Assembly (NCBI RefSeq): GCF_937128705.1
Contig: NZ_CAKZMP010000119.1
Location: forward strand, 1-45,922
Origin: an uncultured Kiloniella sp.
GTDB lineage: Bacteria > Pseudomonadota > Alphaproteobacteria > Kiloniellales > Kiloniellaceae
Direction of reading: 5' to 3'
Length of the DNA stretch: 45,922 nucleotides
Shown: positions 1 through 6,693 of the stretch, piece after piece
Layout: every line of letters begins with the position of its first letter
Position numbering within the stretch: position 1 is the stretch's first letter
Made by a program: the position numbers and the translations under genes
The notes under the pieces: generated by a model
What the model was told of the DNA's origin: nothing
What the model saw: the letters and a program-made list of their open reading frames with translations, nothing else
The model's database searches: none

Positions 1-889
1 GGTGACGCAATTTGGCCGCTAAGGTCTGGGCAACGGATACGCTATCCACAAACCCGACCAAGCTTATTAATAAGGCGGCTAAAATCAGGTTGCGCCAATG
101 ATCCAAGTTGGCAACCGGAAAATTCAAATGCGGTAATGAGGCCGGAATATACCCAACCGTCGCCAAGCCGTAATCCGTATCGAGTTTGAAAAATACAGTT
201 GCCAGTGTAGACAAAGCCACAACAATTATAGGCCCAAGCTTTCCAACAAGCTGGGCTTTACGTTTTTTGACATGCAATAACCTAAGCCATAAAACGACAA
301 ACCGCTTGAAGCCCCATAATAGCGCAATCGTCCCTAAGCCGACAAATGCAGTCAGCGCATGGGTTTCGCCTAAATTGGCTAAGACAGAGGGTAAAAGTTC
401 AGAAATTTTGCTGCCCGAAACATTAATCTGGAGCAGATTTTTAAATTGGCTGAGTATAATCAATAACGCAGCACCTGAAATATAAGCCGTGACAACAGGG
501 CGGGAGAAGAATGTTGATACGGCCCCGCCGCGCAGCAATCCAAAAACCATTAAAAAACCGCCGGAAAGCATAGCCAACATGGCAGCACTGATTACGCGTA
601 GCTCCGGCGGGAAACTGCCAATAGCATAGGCGGTCATAATGGAAACAATAGCGACAGGTCCCACGGATAGCATGCGCGAGCTGCCGAAAAACGCATAAAT
701 TACTGGCGGAAATATAGCCGCGTAAATGCCTGCTTGCGGTGGTAAATCCGCGAGCATGGCATAGGCCAATGCCTGAGGCACCAGCAAAACTGTCAACATG
801 ATTGCGGTCAACATATCACTGGTTAGGAAGCTGCGGTTATAACCGCGCATCCAGCCATAATTGTCTATTATCCGCTCTTTTAACGTCAT
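1..889 (-). CDS. SulP-family inorganic anion transporter, N-terminal part (runs off the window start)
   Basis: Reading the minus strand from the ATG at 889 gives 296 codons without a stop, so the gene continues beyond base 1. The protein is strongly hydrophobic with many membrane segments. Around residues 38-80 it carries the SulP pattern of a PQALAYA helix, a GIYAAIFPP turn and FFGSSRMLSVGP. SulP proteins are inner-membrane carriers for sulfate, bicarbonate or related anions; the substrate cannot be read here. The C-terminal STAS domain, if there is one, lies outside the window. The start is bounded by an in-frame TAG at 899-901, and there is no clear Shine-Dalgarno. It is divergent from the histidine kinase, with almost no room for two promoters. 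The family call is firm; the substrate is not. Confidence 0.85.
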   Translation of the reverse strand, partial: MTLKERIIDNYGWMRGYNRSFLTSDMLTAIMLTVLLVPQALAYAMLADLPPQAGIYAAIFPPVIYAFFGSSRMLSVGPVAIVSIMTAYAIGSFPPELRVISAAMLAMLSGGFLMVFGLLRGGAVSTFFSRPVVTAYISGAALLIILSQFKNLLQINVSGSKISELLPSVLANLGETHALTAFVGLGTIALLWGFKRFVVLWLRLLHVKKRKAQLVGKLGPIIVVALSTLATVFFKLDTDYGLATVGYIPASLPHLNFPVANLDHWRNLILAALLISLVGFVDSVSVAQTLAAKLRH

Positions 890-966
890 GGATACGGGCT
901 ATAGCGCAATATGCTTAACAGTTTCCAGCAAAGAAAACGCAAAAGGCTGATCTTGCTCTTGTCCTG

Positions 967-1734
967 TTGAAGCAGGCTGAGCGAAAAATTTTAGAGCAAA
1001 ACCCAGCGCTTCCAGAGGAAACGAAAGAGAACAATAATATTATCGCAGATATGAGCCATGAATTGCGGACGCCGTTAAATGCTATTTTAGGGTTTTCTGA
1101 AATCATGAAACAAGAGAGATTTGGGTCCCTTGGGCATGACAAATACCTTGGTTATGCTGATGATATCCATAATGCGAGCAGGCATTTACTAGGTATTGTG
1201 AATGATGTCTTAGATCTGGCAAAAAAAGAATCTAGCGAAGAGAACCTCGAGATAACTGAAGTTTCTGCTCGCGATGCTGTGAATGAAACTCTTCGCCTCA
1301 TGGCGTTACTGGCAGAAGAATCCGGTATTGAACTTTCTGCGAATATCCCGGATGAATTTCCCAATTTGAAAACGGATGAACGACGGTTTAAGCAAGTTTT
1401 GACAAATTTGGTATCTAACGCCGTTAAGTTTACCCGTCGCGGGGGGCGCGTTAGTGTTGAGGGGCAGTACGACACGAAAAACGGCGCTGTTTTAATGGTT
1501 ATTCGTGATAACGGTATCGGTATGTCCCCGGAAGAACTGGCCTTGGCTCTGTCGCCTTATGGGCAGGTATTAGAAGCGCAAACGCATACTCATATTCGAG
1601 GAACAGGTCTGGGTTTGCCCGTTTCAAAGAGGTCAATCGAGGCGTTGGGGGGCGATTTTTCCATTACCAGTGAGCCCGGCCTTGGAACCGCGATAACGTT
1701 GCGTTTCCCACCTGATTTGGTTGTGCACAAATAA
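967..1734 (+). CDS. Sensor-less histidine kinase core (HisKA + HATPase_c)
   Basis: The 255-residue product is a bare kinase core. The H-box (SHELRTPLN) has its phospho-accepting His near residue 31. The N-box lies around residues 141-151, G1 (DNGIGM) at 181-186 and G2 (GTGLGL) at 212-217. The H-box and the ADDIHNASRHLLGIVNDVLDL-type helix resemble the C-terminal half of alphaproteobacterial PAS-kinases. There is no sensor, PAS, HAMP or membrane segment, so it is either a cytosolic kinase or the remnant of a longer gene. The first in-frame start is TTG at 967 with no Shine-Dalgarno. The frame stays open back to a TAA at 916 without ATG or GTG, so the start is uncertain. No response regulator gene is adjacent. 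Confidence 0.8.
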   Translation: MKQAERKILEQNPALPEETKENNNIIADMSHELRTPLNAILGFSEIMKQERFGSLGHDKYLGYADDIHNASRHLLGIVNDVLDLAKKESSEENLEITEVSARDAVNETLRLMALLAEESGIELSANIPDEFPNLKTDERRFKQVLTNLVSNAVKFTRRGGRVSVEGQYDTKNGAVLMVIRDNGIGMSPEELALALSPYGQVLEAQTHTHIRGTGLGLPVSKRSIEALGGDFSITSEPGLGTAITLRFPPDLVVHK

Positions 1735-1742
1735 CTTATTCG

Positions 1743-1910
1743 TTAATGCTCTTTTTTATTTGCTGCACCAGATATCTTTGATTGTAGCTTGTGATTTTTT
1801 AGCTCTTCCTGCTTTCGTTTTTCATCGTGCTCAGCTTTTACTTGAGCAATTGAACGTAAGGGCTTGGCTAAATAGGGACTTGAGGCAACTGACAACGAGC
1901 TTTTCATCAT
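1743..1910 (-). CDS. Possible small protein of 55 residues, function unknown
   Basis: This minus-strand frame starts with two ATG codons (1910 and 1907) and ends at 1743. The C-terminal two thirds are charged and helix-prone (AQVKAEHDEKRKQEELKNHK), and the middle (SPYLAKPLRS) looks protein-like. A longer version could start at GTG 1964. The Shine-Dalgarno is weak (GTGGAT). I do not recognise a family. DnaA-box-like 9-mers lie directly upstream of the ATG. It could be a chance frame; its composition and lack of competition from another gene are the only support. Confidence 0.35.
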   Translation of the reverse strand: MMKSSLSVASSPYLAKPLRSIAQVKAEHDEKRKQEELKNHKLQSKISGAANKKEH

Positions 1911-1911
1911 G

Positions 1912-1965
1912 TTATCCACAGAGTTTTCCACAACATGTGGTGTTGAGTATGTGTAGGTATACACA
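1912..1965. promoter_or_regulatory. Cluster of DnaA-box-like 9-mers
   Basis: TTATCCACA at 1912-1920 is a perfect match to the DnaA box consensus TTATNCACA. TTTTCCACA at 1924-1932 differs at one position. GTATACACA at 1957-1965 also differs at one position. All three point the same way within 54 bp of an intergenic stretch. This may be a DnaA titration or regulatory site, or chance. There is no obvious AT-rich unwinding element or replication gene beside it, so calling it an origin is not justified. Confidence 0.4.
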
Positions 1966-2083
1966 ATTTACAGTGATTTGGGAAGGTGTTAAGTCTTGGG
2001 TAGTTATTTATTTCGAAAGCATTATCTTGGAGTGTGTTTTGTGAGGCCGTGCGCTTTTAACAAGGCAGATTTTGTCTGTTGGT

Positions 2084-2116
2084 CTTGACCTGTGGGGCGG
2101 AAGACCCCAATTATAT
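2084..2116 (+). promoter_or_regulatory. Candidate heat-shock (sigma-32 type) promoter for hsp20
   Basis: CTTGAC at 2084-2089 is followed after 15 bp by CCCCAA at 2105-2110, running into TTATAT. This resembles the RpoH pattern of a CTTGAA-type -35 and a CCCCAT-type -10. Transcription would start near 2120 and give a leader of about 95 nt, the size usual for ROSE-type thermometers. The match is read by eye and is not a scored prediction. Confidence 0.45.
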
Positions 2117-2190
2117 TCCTGTGATGCTGCTATATAGCGGGTTACTTGATTAGGTTTACTGGTTGCCATTCGGGGCCACAATATGAATGA

Positions 2191-2215
2191 GCCTTGCTCT
2201 TTCGAGGAGGTATAG
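2191..2215 (+). promoter_or_regulatory. ROSE-like RNA thermometer hairpin hiding the hsp20 ribosome site
   Basis: CUUGCUC (2193-2199) can pair with GAGGAGG (2204-2210), the Shine-Dalgarno of hsp20, around a UUUC loop. The stem has a single G-G opposition (2196 with 2207), and the UUGCU element matches the conserved U(U/C)GCU of ROSE elements. This hairpin would sequester the ribosome site at low temperature and melt on heating. ROSE elements are known in leaders of small heat-shock genes in alpha- and gammaproteobacteria. A weaker hairpin (GCTATATAGC, 2129-2138) lies upstream in the same leader. Confidence 0.65.
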
Positions 2216-2668
2216 TTGTCTAGATTATCTTTATTTAATAGTCCGTTGATGCTTGGGTTTGAACAATTTGAGCAGGCTGTGGATATGATTTCCAAAACTG
2301 CGTCAGATGGATACCCTCCATACAACGTTGAAAAAGTAAGCGAGAATAAAATACGCATTACGCTTGCTGTTGCTGGGTTTTCCCAAGAAGATATGCTGGT
2401 GCAGATTGAAAACAATCAGCTTGTTATTAAAGGGAAAGCAAAATCAGACGATGACAAAGAATATCTTCATCGCGGCATTGCTGCCCGACAGTTCAGGCGC
2501 GCGTTTGTTTTAGCCGAAGGAATCGAAGTCTTGGATGCAAAGCTTGAAAACGGGCTTTTGCATGTTGATTTGGAACAACCCTTACAAAACATTGCCATTC
2601 GTAGTATTGAGATTCAAACAAGTAATGAAAAGTCGTCAGCAACCGTAATCGAAGATAAAAAAAGTTAG
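2216..2668 (+). CDS. Hsp20-family small heat-shock protein (IbpA-like)
   Basis: The 150-residue protein has the alpha-crystallin fold signature. Residues from about 35 to 130 include PPYNVEKVSENKIRITLAVAGF, a hydrophobic IEN-type strand, and the LENGLLHVDLE element typical of IbpA-like Hsp20s. It is an ATP-independent holdase that keeps unfolding cytosolic proteins soluble and forms large oligomers. The start is TTG at 2216, placed 5 nt after GAGGAGG (2204-2210), which is the strand of the predicted thermometer hairpin. Upstream is a sigma-32-like promoter. The DUF1150 gene follows after about 125 bp, a pairing seen in other alphaproteobacteria. The final 15 residues are polar and probably disordered. 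Confidence 0.93.
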   Translation: MSRLSLFNSPLMLGFEQFEQAVDMISKTASDGYPPYNVEKVSENKIRITLAVAGFSQEDMLVQIENNQLVIKGKAKSDDDKEYLHRGIAARQFRRAFVLAEGIEVLDAKLENGLLHVDLEQPLQNIAIRSIEIQTSNEKSSATVIEDKKS

Positions 2669-2712
2669 ATTTCTGAAGCAATAAAGAGTGTAAGAAATAT
2701 TACTGATTGATG

Positions 2713-2732
2713 GTTCCTTAAGAATAGGGAAC
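2713..2732 (+). repeat. Hairpin with AGAA loop in the hsp20-DUF1150 spacer
   Basis: GTTCCTTA (2713-2720) pairs with TAGGGAAC (2725-2732), one pair being U-G, around an AGAA loop. No U-tract follows, so it is unlikely to be a simple terminator. It may be an mRNA stability or processing element between the two heat-shock genes. Confidence 0.45.
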
Positions 2733-2751
2733 TATAGTAGGCATAATTTTG

Positions 2752-2771
2752 CAGTTCGGGTCATTGAACTG
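2752..2771 (+). repeat. Second inverted repeat in the hsp20-DUF1150 spacer
   Basis: CAGTTC (2752-2757) and GAACTG (2766-2771) form a perfect 6-bp inverted repeat just upstream of the DUF1150 ribosome site. With the hairpin at 2713-2732 it makes the spacer unusually structured. Confidence 0.35.
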
Positions 2772-2796
2772 TTGCCGTTAAAGTTGGAAAAGAGTG

Positions 2797-3015
2797 ATGA
2801 TGATTAAGCAAGTAATATCAGAATTGATGACAGATCAGGATATGACTGCATTAGGACTGGAAATTGTGGCCTATGTAAAGCCCGTTGAAGTCGAGGGTGA
2901 TGCTTGCTTTGGTATTTACGCAGCTGATGGAACAGAGATTACAGTCGTAAGTGACAGGGATGTCGCTTTTGCCGCTGTTCGTCAGCAAGATCTTGAGCCG
3001 TTAAGCGTGCACTAA
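2797..3015 (+). CDS. DUF1150-family small protein
   Basis: This 72-residue acidic protein matches DUF1150, a family that sits next to hsp20 in many alphaproteobacteria. Typical segments are the leading helix, GLEIVAYVKPV, the central GIYAADGTEI and the ending VSDRDVAFAAVRQQDLEPLSVH. The function is unknown; co-occurrence suggests a link to heat stress or protein quality control. ATG at 2797 is preferred, 8 nt after GGA; GTG 2794 and ATG 2800 are also possible. No membrane segment or signal peptide is visible. It is followed by a strong terminator shared with the convergent ptsN. Confidence 0.85.
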   Translation: MMIKQVISELMTDQDMTALGLEIVAYVKPVEVEGDACFGIYAADGTEITVVSDRDVAFAAVRQQDLEPLSVH

Positions 3016-3044
3016 GACTCTGGGAAAATAACGAATTCGTAAAA

Positions 3045-3070
3045 AAGGCTCCGAAATTCGGAGCCTTTTA
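3045..3070. terminator. Bidirectional rho-independent terminator between the DUF1150 gene and ptsN
   Basis: GGCTCCGAA and TTCGGAGCC form a perfect stem, flanked by an A-run on the left and TTTTA on the right. It can terminate both the plus-strand heat-shock transcript and the minus-strand ptsN transcript. Confidence 0.85.
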
Positions 3071-3097
3071 TATTTTGTGCTAAAGAACTTTTACCCT

Positions 3098-3562
3098 TTA
3101 GGCTGCATGGCTTGTAGCTGTGGCACTCAGAAGTGCATAAATGCCATCATTACTTTCTGTCCCCCGAAGTTTCTCGCATGTCGATGCGTTCCGTAAGAAG
3201 CGCGATACACGTGCAAGAGCTTTGAGATGGTCAGCGCCAGCTGTCTCCGGAGCAAGAAGAAGGCAAATAAGATCGACAGGCTGCTCGTCGATTGAATCGA
3301 AATCAATCGGACGTTCCAACTTTACAAAAAAGCCGTAGAGCTTATCCAGATTTGGTAGCTTGCCATGCGGGATGGCAATGCCTTGACCAATACCAGTCGT
3401 GCCAAGCTTCTCTCTTTCGATGAGAACTTCGAAAATATCTCGTTCTTCTGTTCCGGTGATCTCAGATGCACGCTTGGCAACTTCTTGAAGAAATTGCTTC
3501 TTGCTGTTGACTTTCATGTCAGCAGCTACGGCATCTGGGCCGATAAGGTCGGTTAGTTCCAT
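3098..3562 (-). CDS. ptsN: PTS IIA-like nitrogen-regulatory protein PtsN (EIIA-Ntr)
   Basis: The 154-residue protein is a single EIIA domain of the fructose/nitrogen type. GIGQGIAIPHGKL places the phosphorylated His at residue 66, and the LGTTGIG loop before it and the LLLAPE strand after it are characteristic. EIIA-Ntr takes phosphate from the PtsP-NPr chain and adjusts potassium transport, nitrogen and envelope responses rather than importing sugar. It lies 27 bp after hpf in the conserved rpoN-hpf-ptsN order, so co-transcription is likely. Its transcript should end at the hairpin near 3045-3070. No NPr gene is in view. Confidence 0.95.
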   Translation of the reverse strand: MELTDLIGPDAVAADMKVNSKKQFLQEVAKRASEITGTEERDIFEVLIEREKLGTTGIGQGIAIPHGKLPNLDKLYGFFVKLERPIDFDSIDEQPVDLICLLLAPETAGADHLKALARVSRFLRNASTCEKLRGTESNDGIYALLSATATSHAA

Positions 3563-3589
3563 TACATGTAGTCTTTGGTTATTCGCGTC

Positions 3590-4159
3590 TTAGCTTTTTG
3601 ATGGGTCAACCCAGCCAATGTTTCCATCCGAGCGACGGTAAATCATATTCAGACCACCGTGTTTGCTGTTACGGAACATCATGGCTGGAAGATCTTCCAA
3701 ATCCATACGCATAACAGCTAATCCAGCTGTTAGAGTTGGGATTTCAGTTGCCATCTCTGCAACGATCAAAGGACTGTCTTCGACTTCCTCTTGGTGATCT
3801 TCTTTTTCTTCTTCGCTCGACAAGATGTAGTGCTGAGCGTGAGTTGCCTCTTTCCCGCCTTCTGCATGGTCATCACGAAGTTTACGTTTGTGACGGCGCA
3901 GGCGCTTAGATAAACGCTCGGCAGCCAAGTCAAATGCAGGATATGGTTCTCCTGCTTCGCCATTTGCTTCTAGGCGAATGTTTTTACCTACATGTGCAAC
4001 AATAGTCGCACGATACAGGTAAGCATTTTTGGACATGGTGACATTTACATCAATGGCATCACCAAAATACTTATCCAAAGTAGCGGAAAGATTCTCTTCT
4101 ATATGAGTGCGCAGCGCGTCGCCAACGTCGAGCTGCTTGCCTTTAACGGAAAGCTGCAT
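3590..4159 (-). CDS. hpf: Long-form ribosome hibernation promoting factor
   Basis: The 189-residue protein has two parts. The N-terminal domain (about 1-100) is the HPF/YfiA fold, with MQLSVKGKQLDVGDALR and the basic LSKRLRRHKRKLR stretch that enters the decoding region of the 30S subunit. After an acidic linker rich in E and D (about 115-130), the C-terminal domain (about 132-189) has the long-HPF pattern EMATEIPTLTAGLAVMRMD and HGGLNMIYRRSDGNIGWVD. The long form pairs 70S ribosomes into inactive 100S dimers in stationary phase. It sits downstream of rpoN, but has its own candidate promoter and a leader containing a 23-codon ORF. Confidence 0.95.
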   Translation of the reverse strand: MQLSVKGKQLDVGDALRTHIEENLSATLDKYFGDAIDVNVTMSKNAYLYRATIVAHVGKNIRLEANGEAGEPYPAFDLAAERLSKRLRRHKRKLRDDHAEGGKEATHAQHYILSSEEEKEDHQEEVEDSPLIVAEMATEIPTLTAGLAVMRMDLEDLPAMMFRNSKHGGLNMIYRRSDGNIGWVDPSKS

Positions 4160-4214
4160 GTGAACAAATTCTCTGAATTGTTAAGGGGGTTAGCGTAATG
4201 GCCATATGTGCCAA

Positions 4215-4286
4215 TCAAGCCCCGCTATCTGGGGCGGCACCATAGTGACGTCGTTTATCGGAGTCAAGGATAGTAGGTTGAACCAT
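4215..4286 (-). CDS. Small leader ORF (23 codons) upstream of hpf
   Basis: On the minus strand GGGAGGA (4297-4291) precedes ATG 4286 by 4 nt. The frame runs 23 codons to TGA (4217-4215), starting MVQPTILDSDKRRHYG and ending AAPDSGA. It was too short for standard gene calling. A candidate promoter lies 25-60 bp upstream. The last codons form a GC-rich hairpin (GCCCC AGATAGC GGGGC) that ends just before the stop. The ORF could encode a regulatory leader peptide controlling hpf, or a small protein in its own right. I know of no described homologue. The Shine-Dalgarno quality is the main evidence. Confidence 0.5.
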   Translation of the reverse strand: MVQPTILDSDKRRHYGAAPDSGA

Positions 4287-4318
4287 ATTTTCCTCCCGTA
4301 GTGATACACGACATAGGT

Positions 4319-4347
4319 AGTATACATAGTCTTTTGGAATAAGTCGA
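4319..4347 (-). promoter_or_regulatory. Candidate sigma-70-type promoter for the hpf leader
   Basis: Read on the minus strand, TCGACT (4347-4342, four of six to TTGACA) and TATACT (4324-4319, five of six to TATAAT) are 17 bp apart. Transcription would start near 4312, about 26 nt before the leader ORF and about 150 nt before hpf. This allows hpf-ptsN to be expressed apart from rpoN. Confidence 0.5.
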
Positions 4348-4366
4348 TTTTGTTACGCGAAAAAAA

Positions 4367-5896
4367 TCAAAAAGAGAGCTTTTTTTCACGCCTTCTTTGC
4401 ACGGAGGAAGGGATTCCCAAGGCTTCGCGATATTTTGCGACAGTACGTCGCGCGATGTCGATTCCTTCAGCCTTTAGTTTGGTTACCAAAGCATCATCAG
4501 ACAGAATTTTCTTCGGATCTTCCTGATTAATCAGGTTTTTAATGCGATCCCTTACAGCCTCGGATGAATGGGCGTCGCCATCTCCACCGCTAATAGATGA
4601 GGTAAAGAAGTACTTCATTTCAAAGGTCCCGCGCGGCGTCACCATATATTTATTCGAGGTAACACGGCTGACTGTTGATTCATGCATTTCAATGACTTCA
4701 GCTATATCTTTCAGGGTCAGAGGTTTCAGTGCCTGTACACCTTTTTGTAGAAAGCCGTCTTGTTGGCTTACAATTTCGGTCGCGACTTTGAGGACGGTTG
4801 TCGCCCGTTGGTGCAGAGCCTTGATAAGCCAGTTTGCGGACTGTAGCTGTTCAGATATGTATGATTTATCTTCTTTTGTACGTGCCAGGTCTGAAACCGT
4901 TCCGTGATACCTGTTGTTGAGCAAAACTTTAGGTAAAGCATCGTTATTGAGTTCAATGCGCCATCCGCCAGCGTTATCAGATTTAATGATAACTTCAGGG
5001 ATCACAGTCTCGACATCGCTGGTGTCAAAGGTGGCGGCGGGGCGAGGATTTAGAGCGCGAATTTCCGCGATCATATCGGTTATGTCTTCTTCGTCGACTC
5101 CGCAAATTTCTTTCAAGGCTTTAAGATCACGCTTGGCAAGTAGTTCCAAGTTATCAAGCAAGGCCTGTATCGCAGGATCCAAACGGTTACGTTCCGCAAG
5201 TTGGATTGCAAGGCATTCACCGAGATCTCGAGCGCAGATGCCAACAGGGTCAAATGTCTGTAGTGTTCTTAGGACAGATTCAACTTGATCTAGCGGGCAT
5301 CCCAATTGGTCTGCTATTTCATCAAGTGGGGCTTTCATATAGCCAGCATCATCAACATGATCGATGAGGTGAACACCGATCAGGCGTTCGGTTGGTTCAT
5401 TAACTTCTATCTGCAATTGCTCACGCAGATGGCCACGGAGCGTTACATTTTCTTGTAACCTGTTCTCAAGAGAAAATTCTGCGTCATCAAACCGGGTGTT
5501 GCCACCTGCCCCCCAACTGGAAAAAGCCGTATCTTGATCGTTCCATTGATTGTCCGGGCTGCTGTCGTAATAATTATCGAAATCATTATCTAGTGGTGTT
5601 TGGTTGTTGTCGGGCAAGGTTTCCGCGTTTGAAAGCTCTAAAGAGTCTGGCTGCTGGTTTTCATTTTCAGATGGAGCAGCGGCTGCGGAATGGAGGTCAT
5701 TGGAATCTGTATCGACGAGGGCTGAGTTTTGGGTGCCGTCATCCCGGTCTAAAAGAGGGTTTTGTTCGACCTCTTGTTGGACGTAGTCAGCGAGCTCTAG
5801 GTTTGACAATTGCAGCAGTTTTATTGCCTGTTGCAATTGCGGGGTCATGACGAGGCTTTGACTCTGCCTCAGCTCTAGTCTTTGCGAAATTGCCAT
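4367..5896 (-). CDS. rpoN: RNA polymerase sigma-54 factor
   Basis: The 509-residue protein shows the sigma-54 layout. Region I is a Gln/Leu-rich activator-interacting segment (residues 1-50: QSQSLVMTPQLQQAIKLLQL...). An acidic linker covers about 50-150. The core-binding domain follows. The C-terminal DNA-binding part contains a helix-turn-helix (LTLKDIAEVIEMHESTVSRV) and the RpoN box ARRTVAKYRE near residues 482-491. It directs polymerase to -24/-12 promoters and needs bEBP activators. It begins 11 bp after lptB, so lptA-lptB-rpoN are probably co-transcribed. The acidic linker is unusually rich in D and N, which is variable in this family. Confidence 0.97.
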   Translation of the reverse strand: MAISQRLELRQSQSLVMTPQLQQAIKLLQLSNLELADYVQQEVEQNPLLDRDDGTQNSALVDTDSNDLHSAAAAPSENENQQPDSLELSNAETLPDNNQTPLDNDFDNYYDSSPDNQWNDQDTAFSSWGAGGNTRFDDAEFSLENRLQENVTLRGHLREQLQIEVNEPTERLIGVHLIDHVDDAGYMKAPLDEIADQLGCPLDQVESVLRTLQTFDPVGICARDLGECLAIQLAERNRLDPAIQALLDNLELLAKRDLKALKEICGVDEEDITDMIAEIRALNPRPAATFDTSDVETVIPEVIIKSDNAGGWRIELNNDALPKVLLNNRYHGTVSDLARTKEDKSYISEQLQSANWLIKALHQRATTVLKVATEIVSQQDGFLQKGVQALKPLTLKDIAEVIEMHESTVSRVTSNKYMVTPRGTFEMKYFFTSSISGGDGDAHSSEAVRDRIKNLINQEDPKKILSDDALVTKLKAEGIDIARRTVAKYREALGIPSSVQRRREKKLSF

Positions 5897-5907
5897 AGGT
5901 ATAACCC

Positions 5908-6693
5908 TTAAAGGCTAAACCTTTCTCCTAGGTAAACGCGACGAACATCATCATTGTTTACAATTTCGTCTGGTGTACCTTCCATAAGCACCATTCCATC
6001 GTGAATAATGTACGCTCGGTCAACAATATCAAGGGTTTCCCGAACATTGTGATCTGTGATTAACACGCCAATACCGCGGTCTTTAAGGTGCATGACAAGA
6101 TCGCGAATATCACCAACCGCAATTGGATCAATACCAGCTAATGGTTCATCCAGCAGAATGAAGCTTGGGTCCGAGGCGAGGGCGCGGGCAATCTCAACAC
6201 GTCTTCTTTCGCCCCCAGAGAGAGCAATTGCGGGTGTGTTACGTAAGTGAGTGATTGAGAATTCAGCAAGCAGGCTGTCCAGTTTTGCTTCTCTTTTGCT
6301 GCGAACTGATTCAACAACTTCTAGAACACCGCGAATGTTTTGCTCGACGGTTAGGCCTCTAAAAATAGATGCTTCTTGTGGAAGGTACCCAATTCCCATA
6401 CGGGACCTGCGATACATAGGAAGGTCGGTGATATCTTGATTATCCAGAGTGACCCAACCGGAATCAGGGGAAAGAAGTCCGGTGATGATATAGAAACTGG
6501 TTGTTTTCCCGGCACCATTTGGGCCAAGCAGTCCGACGACTTCACCGCGTTGCACACGCATTGTAACAGCGCGAAGGACTGGCCGTTTTTTAAAGCTTTT
6601 ACCGATGTTTGTTGCCATCAAGCCTTGATTGTCTGCAACAAGTGATGGTTTGGAACCGCTTTCTTGATTAGCGGGTTGTTGCTTGTCGGTCAT
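5908..6693 (-). CDS. lptB: LPS export ABC transporter ATP-binding protein LptB
   Basis: The 261-residue ABC ATPase has Walker [10 protein letters not shown] (57-65), signature LSGGERRR (158-165), Walker B FILLDEP (178-184) and the switch His in TDHNVRE (residue 215). The [17 protein letters not shown] and [18 protein letters not shown] segments are LptB-specific. It powers extraction of lipopolysaccharide from the inner membrane by LptFG and passage to LptC-LptA. Its first codons overlap the end of lptA by 4 bp, indicating translational coupling. The first 20 residues are a polar extension beyond the family's usual start; an internal ATG at residue 26 is an alternative start. Confidence 0.96.
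   Translation of the reverse strand: MTDKQQPANQESGSKPSLVADNQGLMATNIGKSFKKRPVLRAVTMRVQRGEVVGLLGPNGAGKTTSFYIITGLLSPDSGWVTLDNQDITDLPMYRRSRMGIGYLPQEASIFRGLTVEQNIRGVLEVVESVRSKREAKLDSLLAEFSITHLRNTPAIALSGGERRRVEIARALASDPSFILLDEPLAGIDPIAVGDIRDLVMHLKDRGIGVLITDHNVRETLDIVDRAYIIHDGMVLMEGTPDEIVNNDDVRRVYLGERFSL

Noticed and set aside
915..1475. Minus-strand open frames opposite the histidine kinase
   Set aside because: They are shadows of the kinase gene, whose motifs are clear on the plus strand.
1912..1965. Calling the DnaA-box cluster a replication origin
   Set aside because: There are only three boxes, two imperfect, with no AT-rich unwinding region, dnaA, parAB or hemE nearby.
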